From JAWLDB01 sp041686915 (GTDB lineage: Bacteria; Bacillota; UBA994; UBA5500): a DNA stretch of 20,493 nucleotides. The notes under the pieces were generated by a model that saw only the letters and a list, made by a program, of their open reading frames with translations, was not told the DNA's origin and did not search any database. The stretch spans positions 1 through 20,493 of the forward strand of contig JAWLDB010000028.1 in the NCBI GenBank assembly GCA_041686915.1. Direction: 5' to 3'. Below, in pieces: positions 12,265 through 19,834 of this stretch. A program made the position numbers and the translations under genes. Each line of letters begins with the position of its first letter. The first letter of the stretch is position 1.

Positions 12265-14712
12265 ATGCTAAACAAGGCAAGAATCGATACCCCAGCGTTG
12301 GGTCAATATGAGCCGATGCGGGACAAGCTGCTCCGGCAATCCTGGAGATCGCGCTTAACAGCCCTTTGCACAACAATCCTAAGCGGTACCAACCTGCGCT
12401 TGGCCGTTATGGCTCTGCTCCTGGGGCGCGCGGTGGTCTTCGGAGACCTGGCGCCCTTTGGTCTGGCATTCTTCATTACAGTCCGCTGGTTTATGCCCGG
12501 CAAGAGCTTGATGACTGCTGGACTCCTGGCAGTGGGGGCTCTCGCACGTGGCCCTGGGGCAATGGTCGGATTGCTAGGGAGTATAGGCATCTATATGAGC
12601 CTGGAACGTGTTCTCCTGGGCAAGCGGCTAAACCACATGTTAACCGGGGCGATGCTCGCCATGCTCAGTTGCCTGTTGGTCAAGTTCCCGGTATTTCTCG
12701 TGCAGGCGCCCTCGTTGTTCGATCTGACCAGTACAGCCCTGGAAGCTGGCCTGGTAGCCGTGTTATTGCTGGTCTTCAACCAGAGCGGCAAGGTGCTGCT
12801 GTCGGCAGAGAATGCCGGCGTTGCCGGTGAACAGACTCTGGCTTTGAGCCTTACGCTCGCCGCAATGCTAACCGGTTTTGAAGGGGTGCTGGTGTACGGA
12901 ATACCCCTCAAGGCTGTAGCCGCCTGCTACTTTGTGATGGTCGGAGCCTACGTAGGTGGGCCTGGTCTCGGGGCAGCTGCCGGGGCAACTATCGGAGTAG
13001 TGCTGAACCTCTCCAATCCAGCCCTGCTTGGGCAGGTAGGTCTTTACGCTTTCTCAGGACTCTTGGCTGGATTGTTTAAGGATATGCGCAAGGTAGGCGT
13101 TGGCCTAAGCTTCACGATGGCGCTCTTGATGCTCACTGTTTACGGCAGTCAGCCGGGCGATCTGCGCATCTTAACCTATGAGGTAGTTGCTGCGTTTGCA
13201 CTCTTCCTGGTCACTGGCCGTAAACTGGCTGCGTGGGTCGGGCCGCATCTGAACATGAAGGCCACAACCATTGCCGCTGCAGAGAGCGAACGTCATTCAT
13301 TGAAGATGCAACAGCTGGTCGGAAACCGCTTAAAGGAACTCGGCGGAGTGTTCTCCCAGTTGGCAGAGACCTTCGGTGAGAAGGATGATGATGAGAGTTT
13401 TCTGGTCGAGAAGAATTTCACTGCTTTAATGGATCATATAGTTACCGATGTCTGCGAGAAATGCGTCCACTTCCAGGACTGCTGGCAGAAGGACTTCTAT
13501 AAGAGTTATCACACAATGCTCAACATGTTGGCACTAGCTGATGCCCACGGCGAACTTGATCCATCCAAGATACCTGAGGCTCTGCGCAGTCGTTGTACCC
13601 GGCCAACAGAATTGGTCACCTGCGCTAACTACCTGGTTAAGGTATATAAAGTCAATCTGTACTGGCAAAGAAAGATGCATGAAAGCCGCACTCTGGTGGC
13701 CAGCCAGCTGAAAGGCGTTGCTGGAATTATGCAGAGCATGGCGCGTGACATGCGGATGGATGCGGAGTATCAAAGCGAGTTGGCTGAGGAAATCAAGCAG
13801 GAGATCGCTGCTCTCAAGCTGTTTGTCCCCCAAGTGGAAGTATATCGTCGCCAGGACCGCGTGGATGTAGTCTTGCACAAGCCAGCCTGTTCGGGCGATC
13901 ACAGCCAGTGTACAGACGATTTAATCCCGCTCGTAAGCAATTTGGTTGGTCGGCCCGTTAGCAAGGTGCATAGCCGCTGCCCTCAGGCTAGCGGAAAAGG
14001 CAAGTGTACCCTTTGCCTCTCGACGGCAGAGCCCTTGCATGTTGCTTCAGGAATAGCCCAGGTATGCAGGGCGGGTAGCGGCGTCTCCGGCGACACTGTT
14101 TCAGTGCGTGGTCTGCCTAACGGCAAGCTGGCAGTTATTCTCAGCGATGGTATGGGTAACGGTCCCGAGGCCAACCGCGAGAGCCGCGCCACGGTAGCTG
14201 TCCTGGAACAGCTGTTGCGTTCGGGTTTTAACCAGGAGACGGCTGTGCAGACCATCAACTCCGTGTTGATGCTGCGCTCCTCCCGTGAAACCTTTGCGAC
14301 AGTTGACATGGCTGTGATAGATTTATATACAGGGATTGCTGAACTGACAAAGATTGGTGCGACGGCTGCCTTCTTGAAGCGCGGCGATCATATAGAATGT
14401 GTGCGCTCCAGTTCTCTGCCTGCTGGCATCCTACATAAGATAGACGTAGACAGTTACCGCGTGAGTCTGCAGCCTGGGGACATGCTCGTCATGCTCTCGG
14501 ACGGTGTGCTTGACTCGCAGAAGGATATAGCAGATAAAGAAGAATGGTTCATGCGTGTGCTGCGCCAAACCAACTTGGAGGACCCTGAGGCCCTTACCAA
14601 GTATCTGATAGATCGGGCCAATGCCAACGCACGCGGCAAAGCGCTCGATGATATGTCCGTTGTAGCCGTGCGGGTGACCAAGCGAGCAACCAGTATTCCT
14701 CTGGTTAGCTAA
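12265..14712 (+). CDS. spoIIE: Stage II sporulation protein E, PP2C-type serine phosphatase
   Basis: SpoIIE sits at the polar septum, interacts with FtsZ and dephosphorylates SpoIIAA to release sigma-F in the forespore. The product has 815 residues (B. subtilis 827). After a basic N-terminus there are about 10 transmembrane segments (roughly 45-325). A cytoplasmic regulatory region follows with a cysteine cluster typical of clostridial SpoIIE (VCEKCVHFQDCW, then CTRPTELVTC). The C-terminal PP2C domain has all key metal-binding aspartates: ILSDGMGNG (about Asp628), LSDGVLDS (about Asp746) and DDMSVVAV (about Asp795-796). The ATG at 12265 has GAGGTGA 8 bases upstream; a GTG at 12253 lies within that SD. 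It has a Spo0A-type promoter, a terminator after the stop, and tilS-hpt-ftsH downstream as in Bacillus, without yabS and yabT. Confidence 0.97.
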   Translation: MLNKARIDTPALGQYEPMRDKLLRQSWRSRLTALCTTILSGTNLRLAVMALLLGRAVVFGDLAPFGLAFFITVRWFMPGKSLMTAGLLAVGALARGPGAMVGLLGSIGIYMSLERVLLGKRLNHMLTGAMLAMLSCLLVKFPVFLVQAPSLFDLTSTALEAGLVAVLLLVFNQSGKVLLSAENAGVAGEQTLALSLTLAAMLTGFEGVLVYGIPLKAVAACYFVMVGAYVGGPGLGAAAGATIGVVLNLSNPALLGQVGLYAFSGLLAGLFKDMRKVGVGLSFTMALLMLTVYGSQPGDLRILTYEVVAAFALFLVTGRKLAAWVGPHLNMKATTIAAAESERHSLKMQQLVGNRLKELGGVFSQLAETFGEKDDDESFLVEKNFTALMDHIVTDVCEKCVHFQDCWQKDFYKSYHTMLNMLALADAHGELDPSKIPEALRSRCTRPTELVTCANYLVKVYKVNLYWQRKMHESRTLVASQLKGVAGIMQSMARDMRMDAEYQSELAEEIKQEIAALKLFVPQVEVYRRQDRVDVVLHKPACSGDHSQCTDDLIPLVSNLVGRPVSKVHSRCPQASGKGKCTLCLSTAEPLHVASGIAQVCRAGSGVSGDTVSVRGLPNGKLAVILSDGMGNGPEANRESRATVAVLEQLLRSGFNQETAVQTINSVLMLRSSRETFATVDMAVIDLYTGIAELTKIGATAAFLKRGDHIECVRSSSLPAGILHKIDVDSYRVSLQPGDMLVMLSDGVLDSQKDIADKEEWFMRVLRQTNLEDPEALTKYLIDRANANARGKALDDMSVVAVRVTKRATSIPLVS

Positions 14713-14745
14713 GCCCCTTGGGGCAACCATCTCTCCTCTCCTATG

Positions 14746-14773
14746 CCGCACCCTTTGGTGCGGTCCTTTTTTT
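14746..14773 (+). terminator. Intrinsic terminator after spoIIE
   Basis: CCGCACC (14746-14752) pairs with GGTGCGG (14757-14763) around a CTTT loop, with seven Ts at 14767-14773. A small GCCCC/GGGGC repeat lies just before it, at 14713-14724. Confidence 0.9.
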
Positions 14774-14959
14774 GATAAAACATTCTGCCCTTGTCACCCG
14801 AAACAAATCCGTCCGCATGCTCGTATATAGCAGAGTGACAGGTAGGTGAGGAATTTCCGTTCTGCAAAGTTACTAAAGGGCGACAGTGGGTACAATTTAA
14901 AGGGATTAAGACAAACGTGTGGAATTCTGCTGAAAACGAAAGACTTTTAGGGTGTAGCT
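14774..14959. other. Intergenic region spoIIE-tilS
   Basis: About 190 bases remain after the terminator. The best promoter candidate for tilS is weak: GTTACT (14869-14874) and TACAAT (14891-14896), 16 bases apart. I see no RNA gene or repeat here. Confidence 0.4.
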
Positions 14960-16357
14960 ATGGATAAACGAGTGAACGAGCTGATTGAGCGGTACGGACT
15001 GTTTCAGCCCAAGGAAAAGATCGTCGTGGCTGTCTCTGGCGGCCCCGATTCTGTTTGCCTGCTGCACATCCTGCATGAGCTTGGTGTGCACTGGTCTTGG
15101 TCACTAGTTGTTGCCCACTTGAACCACGGGTTCCGCGGTCCCGCCGCTTTGGCGGACGGTGAGTTTGTTCGCCGGCTGTCGGCAGAACTCGGTTGGCCCG
15201 CAGTGATCAAACAAGTTGACGTGCCCGCCTGGCTGAAACGCCACGGAGGGTCACCGCAGGACGCCAGCCGGCGCTTGCGCTACTCGTTTTTGCGGGAGGT
15301 CGCGAAGAGTCATGGAGCTAACAGTATTGCTTTGGCGCATAATCTGGGCGACCAGGCCGAGACGGTGCTGCTGCATCTCCTCAGGGGGGCTGGCACTGCC
15401 GGTTTGGCAGGAATGCGCTTTCGGGAGAGCTCCGGGACAGTGAATCTGGTCAGGCCGCTCCTCACTGCTTCACGAGCCGAAATCCTGCGCTATCTGCAGC
15501 ACCACCGACTGCCATTTCGAGTTGATGAAAGCAACTCAGAGGCAAAGTACACCCGCAATTGGCTTAGGCATAATCTGCTGCCGGTCATGCGACAGCTCAA
15601 CCCGGAGGTGGAAGCGGCTATCACACGGACAGCGGAAGTACTGCAGGCAGAAACCGACTTTGTGGAGCATGAAGCACTGCTTGCCTATGCAGAAATCGCG
15701 GAGGCTGGCGAGCATACAGTCGCGCTGGAATCGCACAGATTAGGCCGATTGCCCCTTGCCTTGCAGAGAAGAGTATTGCGCCTGGCTTACGCTCAACTCC
15801 TTGGGGATGACCGCGACCTTAGTCTATCGAATGTTGAAGCTGCGATTGCGCTGCTTGGCAGGTCTGCCGGCACTAGCCTAGATTGGCCTAAGGGGCTGAC
15901 ATGTCAGTTGGGTTACAGCCATTTACAGATAGGCACAGTTGACCACAGGAACCGAGAAGGGTTTTCGGTGCAGTTACCCCTGCCTGGTCGGGTGACCTGG
16001 GCTGATGAGGAAGGCGAAATCATAGCATCCATAGTACCTAGGGCAGCGTTAAGTAGCTTTGGAGATGGCAAGACGCTTGCTTGTCTGGACCGCGCAGCGC
16101 TGCATACAGATGTTCTCGAGGTTCGCAGTTGGCGGGATGGCGATCGCTTCAGGCCGCTTGGCATGAACGGGTTCAAGAAGCTACAGGATTTCTTCATCGA
16201 TTCCAAGGTGGACAGGGGAGCGCGCCAAAACATACCCTTGGTTTTAAGTGGGCAGGAAATAGTCTGGGTGGCGGGCTTGCGGGGGGATCACCGATTTCGC
16301 GTGACACCTTGTACAACGGAGGTCGTCTGTCTAGAATATAGGAAGAACAAGCTCTAG
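14960..16357 (+). CDS. tilS: tRNA(Ile)-lysidine synthase
   Basis: TilS converts C34 of tRNA-Ile2 (CAU) to lysidine using ATP and lysine, so that the tRNA reads AUA as isoleucine. The product has 465 residues, the usual length for the long Bacillota form. The N-terminal PP-loop ATPase domain has SGGPDS at 26-31, then HLNHGFRG, the segment RRLRYSFL, and LAHNLGDQAETVLLHLLRG. A middle linker and the C-terminal TilS domain follow (RSWRDGDRFRPLGMNGFKKL, then QDFFIDSKVDRGAR and IVWVAGLRGDHRFRVT). GGGTG is a modest SD before the ATG. It precedes hpt, as in Bacillus. The two tRNAs in this window are not its substrate. Confidence 0.96.
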   Translation: MDKRVNELIERYGLFQPKEKIVVAVSGGPDSVCLLHILHELGVHWSWSLVVAHLNHGFRGPAALADGEFVRRLSAELGWPAVIKQVDVPAWLKRHGGSPQDASRRLRYSFLREVAKSHGANSIALAHNLGDQAETVLLHLLRGAGTAGLAGMRFRESSGTVNLVRPLLTASRAEILRYLQHHRLPFRVDESNSEAKYTRNWLRHNLLPVMRQLNPEVEAAITRTAEVLQAETDFVEHEALLAYAEIAEAGEHTVALESHRLGRLPLALQRRVLRLAYAQLLGDDRDLSLSNVEAAIALLGRSAGTSLDWPKGLTCQLGYSHLQIGTVDHRNREGFSVQLPLPGRVTWADEEGEIIASIVPRAALSSFGDGKTLACLDRAALHTDVLEVRSWRDGDRFRPLGMNGFKKLQDFFIDSKVDRGARQNIPLVLSGQEIVWVAGLRGDHRFRVTPCTTEVVCLEYRKNKL

Positions 16358-16406
16358 CCTGATTGCTAGAAGTTGCAACACATACGTGCAGAAAGGAAGG
16401 CTGGCA

Positions 16407-16949
16407 ATGCATAAGGACTTGGAGAGTATTCTCATCAGCAGGGAGCAAATAGCAGAGAAGGTGGCTGAACTAGGAGCCCGTATTTCTGCCGATTACGAGG
16501 GGGAAGATCTCTTGGCAGTTTGTGTGCTCAAAGGCGCGATCATATTTACGGCGGACCTGCTTAGGAATATCACCGCCAGAGTCTCGTTGGACAGCATCTC
16601 TGTCTCGAGCTACGGTGCCTCAACTCACACTTCTGGTGTAGTAAGATTTCTAAAAGACTTGGATGAAAGTGCGGAAGGGCGGAATATACTGGTCATTGAG
16701 GACATCATCGATACCGGTTTGACCCTGAAGTACCTGACCGAGAACCTGATGTCCCGCAAACCTAAGTCGTTGCGTATCGTAACGCTGCTCGACAAACCAT
16801 CGCGCCGCAAGGTGGATATCCAGCCTGACTATGTAGGCTTCCAGATACCTGACCAGTTCGTGGTAGGATATGGGCTCGATTTTGCAGAGCGTTACCGCAA
16901 CCTGCCGGATGTTGGAGTGCTTAGGCCTGAAGCTTACCGGCACCAATAA
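16407..16949 (+). CDS. hpt: Hypoxanthine phosphoribosyltransferase
   Basis: Hpt makes IMP (and GMP) from hypoxanthine (guanine) and PRPP in purine salvage. The 180-residue length is standard. Landmarks are VLKGAIIFTADLL (about 40-52), the SSYGAST flexible loop (67-73), the PRPP-binding signature VIEDIIDTGLTL (96-107) and the purine-binding end FVVGYGLDFAERYRNLP. The ATG at 16407 is preceded by AAAGGAAGG with 6-base spacing; the frame runs further up to a GTG at 16386 that would include the SD. It follows tilS by 49 bases, and in Bacillus the TilS, Hpt and FtsH genes are co-transcribed and functionally linked. Confidence 0.96.
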   Translation: MHKDLESILISREQIAEKVAELGARISADYEGEDLLAVCVLKGAIIFTADLLRNITARVSLDSISVSSYGASTHTSGVVRFLKDLDESAEGRNILVIEDIIDTGLTLKYLTENLMSRKPKSLRIVTLLDKPSRRKVDIQPDYVGFQIPDQFVVGYGLDFAERYRNLPDVGVLRPEAYRHQ

Positions 16950-16971
16950 CGCACGGATCAGGGCTTGGAAC

Positions 16972-17000
16972 TTGTAGGCTATTTACTGTTTTGTTACAAT
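16972..17000 (+). promoter_or_regulatory. Extended -10 promoter of ftsH
   Basis: TTGTAG (16972-16977) and TACAAT (16995-17000) are 17 bases apart, and the -10 is extended by TGT (16992-16994). The start point near 17007 leaves a leader of about 30 bases that is mostly a hairpin (GGGTTTGC at 17011-17018 with GCAACCC at 17023-17029). Confidence 0.65.
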
Positions 17001-17036
17001 GAAATGAGTCGGGTTTGCAGTAGCAACCCTGATTAA

Positions 17037-18893
17037 ATGGGAGAGGGGCTGCGTGAGGATTTGAACAAGAATATTCGAACGGCTAGTCTCTATCTGCTGT
17101 TGATTATGATAGCTCTATCGCTATATCAGCTCTTCCAGGGCAACACGACAGCGGTTGAAGAGATTAAGTATGCCAACTTCTACACGGAAGTGCAAGCCGG
17201 CCGTGTGGCAGAGGCCGAGATGGTTGGCAATGAAGTCACTGGCCAATTGAAGGATGGCACTAAGTTCCGCACTACAGTGCCTCCCGAGGACGAAGAGATC
17301 ATAGAACTGCTCAGGGAAAAGGTCCCTGGTTTTGACTACAGCAATCCTCCTTCGCCACCCTGGTGGACGACAATAGTGACCTACGGAGTGATGTTCGGGT
17401 TATTCGCTCTGATTTGGTTCTTCTTTATGCAACAGTCGCAGGCTGGTGGCAACCGGGTGATGAACTTCGGCCGCAGCAAAGCCAAGCTGCATAACGAAAA
17501 CAAGAAGCGTATTTCCTTCACTGATGTGGCAGGCTACGAAGAAGTCAAAGAGGAACTGGCAGAAATAGTCGAGTTCCTGAAAAGTCCGAGGAAGTTTACC
17601 GATATCGGCGCGCGTATTCCAAAAGGCGTACTGCTCGTAGGACCGCCTGGTACAGGTAAAACCTACGTTGCCCGTGCTGTCGCCGGTGAAGCTGGCGTTC
17701 CATTCTTCAGCATTTCCGGTTCTGACTTTGTGGAGATGTTCGTTGGTGTTGGTGCTTCCCGTGTGCGCGACCTGTTTGAAACCGCCAAGAAGAACTCACC
17801 ATGTATCATCTTCATCGATGAAATTGACGCCGTTGGGCGCCATCGTGGCGCGGGCCTCGGTGGTGGCCATGACGAGCGTGAGCAAACCTTGAACCAGTTG
17901 CTGGTTGAGATGGACGGCTTTGATGCCAACGAAGGCATTATCATCATGGCTGCGACCAACCGTCCTGACATTTTAGACCCGGCGCTTCTGCGTCCTGGCC
18001 GTTTTGACAGGCAAGTAACCGTCGGTCGTCCCAACATCAAGGAACGCGAAGCTATCCTGCGCCTGCATACCCGCAACAAGCCACTGGCTGAGGACGTTGA
18101 CGTCGATGTACTGGCTCGCCAGACTTCCGGCTTCACGGCAGCTGACCTCGAGAACTTAGTCAACGAAGGTGCGCTGTTGGCTGCCAGGCGGGACAAAAAG
18201 CGTGTTGCTATGAACGACTTGGAAGAATCGATCAGCCGTGTTATCGCCGGGCCTGCTAAGAAGACCCGGGTGCTTGGGGATACCGAACGCCGCTTGGTCG
18301 CTTATCACGAAGCCGGGCATGCTCTGGTCCGCTATTTGCTGCCAGGTGCTGACCGTATCCACATGGTCAGTATCGTGCCCCGGGGCAACGCAGGCGGTAT
18401 GGTCATCCATCTGCCTAAAGAAGACCGTTTCATGATGACCAAGACGGAAATGCTCAACTTCATCAAGGCTGGTCTTGCTGGACGAGTGGCTGAGGAAGTA
18501 GCGCTTAACGAGATTAGCACCGGTGCTGAAGATGACCTCGAGAAATCCACCATGCTGGCTCGCCGTATGGTCATGGAATATGGTATGAGTGACGTCTTGG
18601 GTCCGCTTTCCTTCGGACATAAAGATGAGCAACAGGTATTCCTCGGTCGCGATATCTCGCGTCAACGCAACTACAGCGAAGAGATAGCATACGCTATTGA
18701 CAAGGAAATCCGCCGCATCATGGACGAAAGCTACGCTGAAGCCAAGCGTATCATCGTAACCCATCGGGCAGAGCTCGAGAAGCTGGCCCAGACGTTGCTA
18801 GAGAAAGAGACCTTAAGTGGTGAAGAAGTAGAAGCCGTGATGGAGGAAGTTAAGAATGCACAACCTCCGGCAAAGACAACTGAAGATCAATAA
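17037..18893 (+). CDS. ftsH: ATP-dependent zinc metalloprotease FtsH
   Basis: FtsH is a membrane-anchored AAA+ protease that degrades membrane and regulatory proteins and is needed for sporulation in Bacillus. The product has 618 residues. There are two transmembrane helices (about 17-36 and 110-133) flanking an external domain. The AAA module has Walker A GPPGTGKT (202-209), Walker B CIIFIDEIDAVGR and the second region of homology with RPGRFDRQ. The zinc site HEAGH is at 424-428, with a third ligand in GAEDDLEKST (Asp500). The C-terminal end is coiled and proline-tailed. The start is uncertain: the ATG at 17037 has no SD, whereas the TTG at 17061 would give MNKNIRTASLYLL, closer to typical FtsH N-termini. 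It has its own promoter and shares a strong terminator with spoIIM. Confidence 0.97.
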   Translation: MGEGLREDLNKNIRTASLYLLLIMIALSLYQLFQGNTTAVEEIKYANFYTEVQAGRVAEAEMVGNEVTGQLKDGTKFRTTVPPEDEEIIELLREKVPGFDYSNPPSPPWWTTIVTYGVMFGLFALIWFFFMQQSQAGGNRVMNFGRSKAKLHNENKKRISFTDVAGYEEVKEELAEIVEFLKSPRKFTDIGARIPKGVLLVGPPGTGKTYVARAVAGEAGVPFFSISGSDFVEMFVGVGASRVRDLFETAKKNSPCIIFIDEIDAVGRHRGAGLGGGHDEREQTLNQLLVEMDGFDANEGIIIMAATNRPDILDPALLRPGRFDRQVTVGRPNIKEREAILRLHTRNKPLAEDVDVDVLARQTSGFTAADLENLVNEGALLAARRDKKRVAMNDLEESISRVIAGPAKKTRVLGDTERRLVAYHEAGHALVRYLLPGADRIHMVSIVPRGNAGGMVIHLPKEDRFMMTKTEMLNFIKAGLAGRVAEEVALNEISTGAEDDLEKSTMLARRMVMEYGMSDVLGPLSFGHKDEQQVFLGRDISRQRNYSEEIAYAIDKEIRRIMDESYAEAKRIIVTHRAELEKLAQTLLEKETLSGEEVEAVMEEVKNAQPPAKTTEDQ

Positions 18894-18906
18894 GGCTACA
18901 AGCCTG

Positions 18907-18944
18907 AAAAAGAGCAGTTCCACATCGGAACTGCTCTTTCATTT
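18907..18944. terminator. Bidirectional terminator between ftsH and spoIIM
   Basis: AAAGAGCAGTTCC (18909-18921) pairs with GGAACTGCTCTTT (18927-18939), 13 perfect base pairs around a 5-base loop. A T-run follows on the minus strand and a TTT-C-A-TTTT tail on the plus strand, so it ends both converging genes. Confidence 0.93.
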
Positions 18945-18950
18945 TCCACT

Positions 18951-19613
18951 TTAGTATGCTATAGGGCTAAAAGCATTGGCAGAATACTGGCGAAACTGTG
19001 CCAGTATCAAGGGGGTGATGTTGACCTCAATAATCGCGGCCAACGCAAGCAGGACTACTGTCAGGCCGAGCAGGACCAGGGCGTTCTTAAGCTCCTGCCT
19101 GTATCCTCGCCAGCCACTGTCTCTCTCATCATAACGCGCGAAGGGACTACGAGGTTTGGCGAAGAGCGGGCCGATACCCAGCCTAAGGCCGATAGCGGCA
19201 CCAATAATCAGCGCAGGGATCTCCAAGATACCATGGGGGATAATGCCTGATATGAAGGTCAACCAGGAACTCTGGTGTGCGGTAACAACTCCGACCAACC
19301 CGATAATCGCCCCGTTCAAAACCATCGCAAAAGCAGGGTAGATACCGAGTGCCAATCCCAGAGCAGCGATTAAGCCAACTGCGCGCAAATTGTGCAGGAA
19401 GAGCGTAATTGTTCCCTGCAGCTTGCTGCCGGTAAAGATGTCCTGGCCTAGCCGCTCAAGCTGTTCAACCACCATCTGGAACAGCTGTTGTACCTGCTCG
19501 GGATAGTAGATCGCGGCCACAATTCCCAGGGCAATGCCTACGGTAAAGAGCATCAGAGCAGCGATGATATAGCGCCTGTAACGTGAGAGCAGCAGCCTAT
19601 AGGTCGAAAGCAT
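18951..19613 (-). CDS. spoIIM: Stage II sporulation protein M (DUF95 membrane protein)
   Basis: SpoIIM recruits SpoIID and SpoIIP to the septum for engulfment. The product has 220 residues (B. subtilis about 215), with about five hydrophobic helices: 16-36 after a basic start (YRLLLSRYRRYI), about 75-95, 98-117 with the family-typical FAMVLNGAIIGLVG, 125-150 with the signature SGIIPHGILEIPALIIGAAI, and a last one near 185-205. The SpoIIM family has the PHG-E-PA motif seen here. The ATG at 19613 follows GGAGGAG; a GTG at 19628 would have that SD inside the gene. SpoIID in this window is its known partner. It converges on ftsH. DUF95 proteins outside sporulation exist, but context supports SpoIIM. 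Confidence 0.87.
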   Translation of the reverse strand: MLSTYRLLLSRYRRYIIAALMLFTVGIALGIVAAIYYPEQVQQLFQMVVEQLERLGQDIFTGSKLQGTITLFLHNLRAVGLIAALGLALGIYPAFAMVLNGAIIGLVGVVTAHQSSWLTFISGIIPHGILEIPALIIGAAIGLRLGIGPLFAKPRSPFARYDERDSGWRGYRQELKNALVLLGLTVVLLALAAIIEVNITPLILAQFRQYSANAFSPIAY

Positions 19614-19834
19614 ACATCTCCTCCTCACCAGATTAGTACCCTAAAGTCCAGGGAACTATAACAAGCAGCAAGTGCTGCCAGCACTGCCTGTATCAGTAAT
19701 CGTCATAGCAGCATTACCTTCATGCTAACAACCTATTAATAGTTATGTCAAGTTAGAACGTTAATCCAGTCTGCTAGAATGCGGTGCTGCTAGAATGAAA
19801 GGGTGCTAAATCTGGAAGCTCGAGGAGTGGTCGT
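19614..19834. other. Divergent intergenic region spoIIM / F420-ligase-like gene
   Basis: About 220 bases hold overlapping inverted repeats (GCAGC-AAGT-GCTGC at 19665-19678 and AGTGCTG-C-CAGCACT at 19671-19685), a possible minus-strand -10 TATAGT (19660-19655) for spoIIM, and a perfect 11-base direct repeat CTGCTAGAATG at 19771-19781 and 19787-19797 before the plus-strand gene. Confidence 0.55.

Noticed and set aside
18156..18764. 202-codon open frame antisense to ftsH
   Set aside because: It lies fully inside the strongly conserved ftsH coding region; its openness follows from codon use on the other strand.
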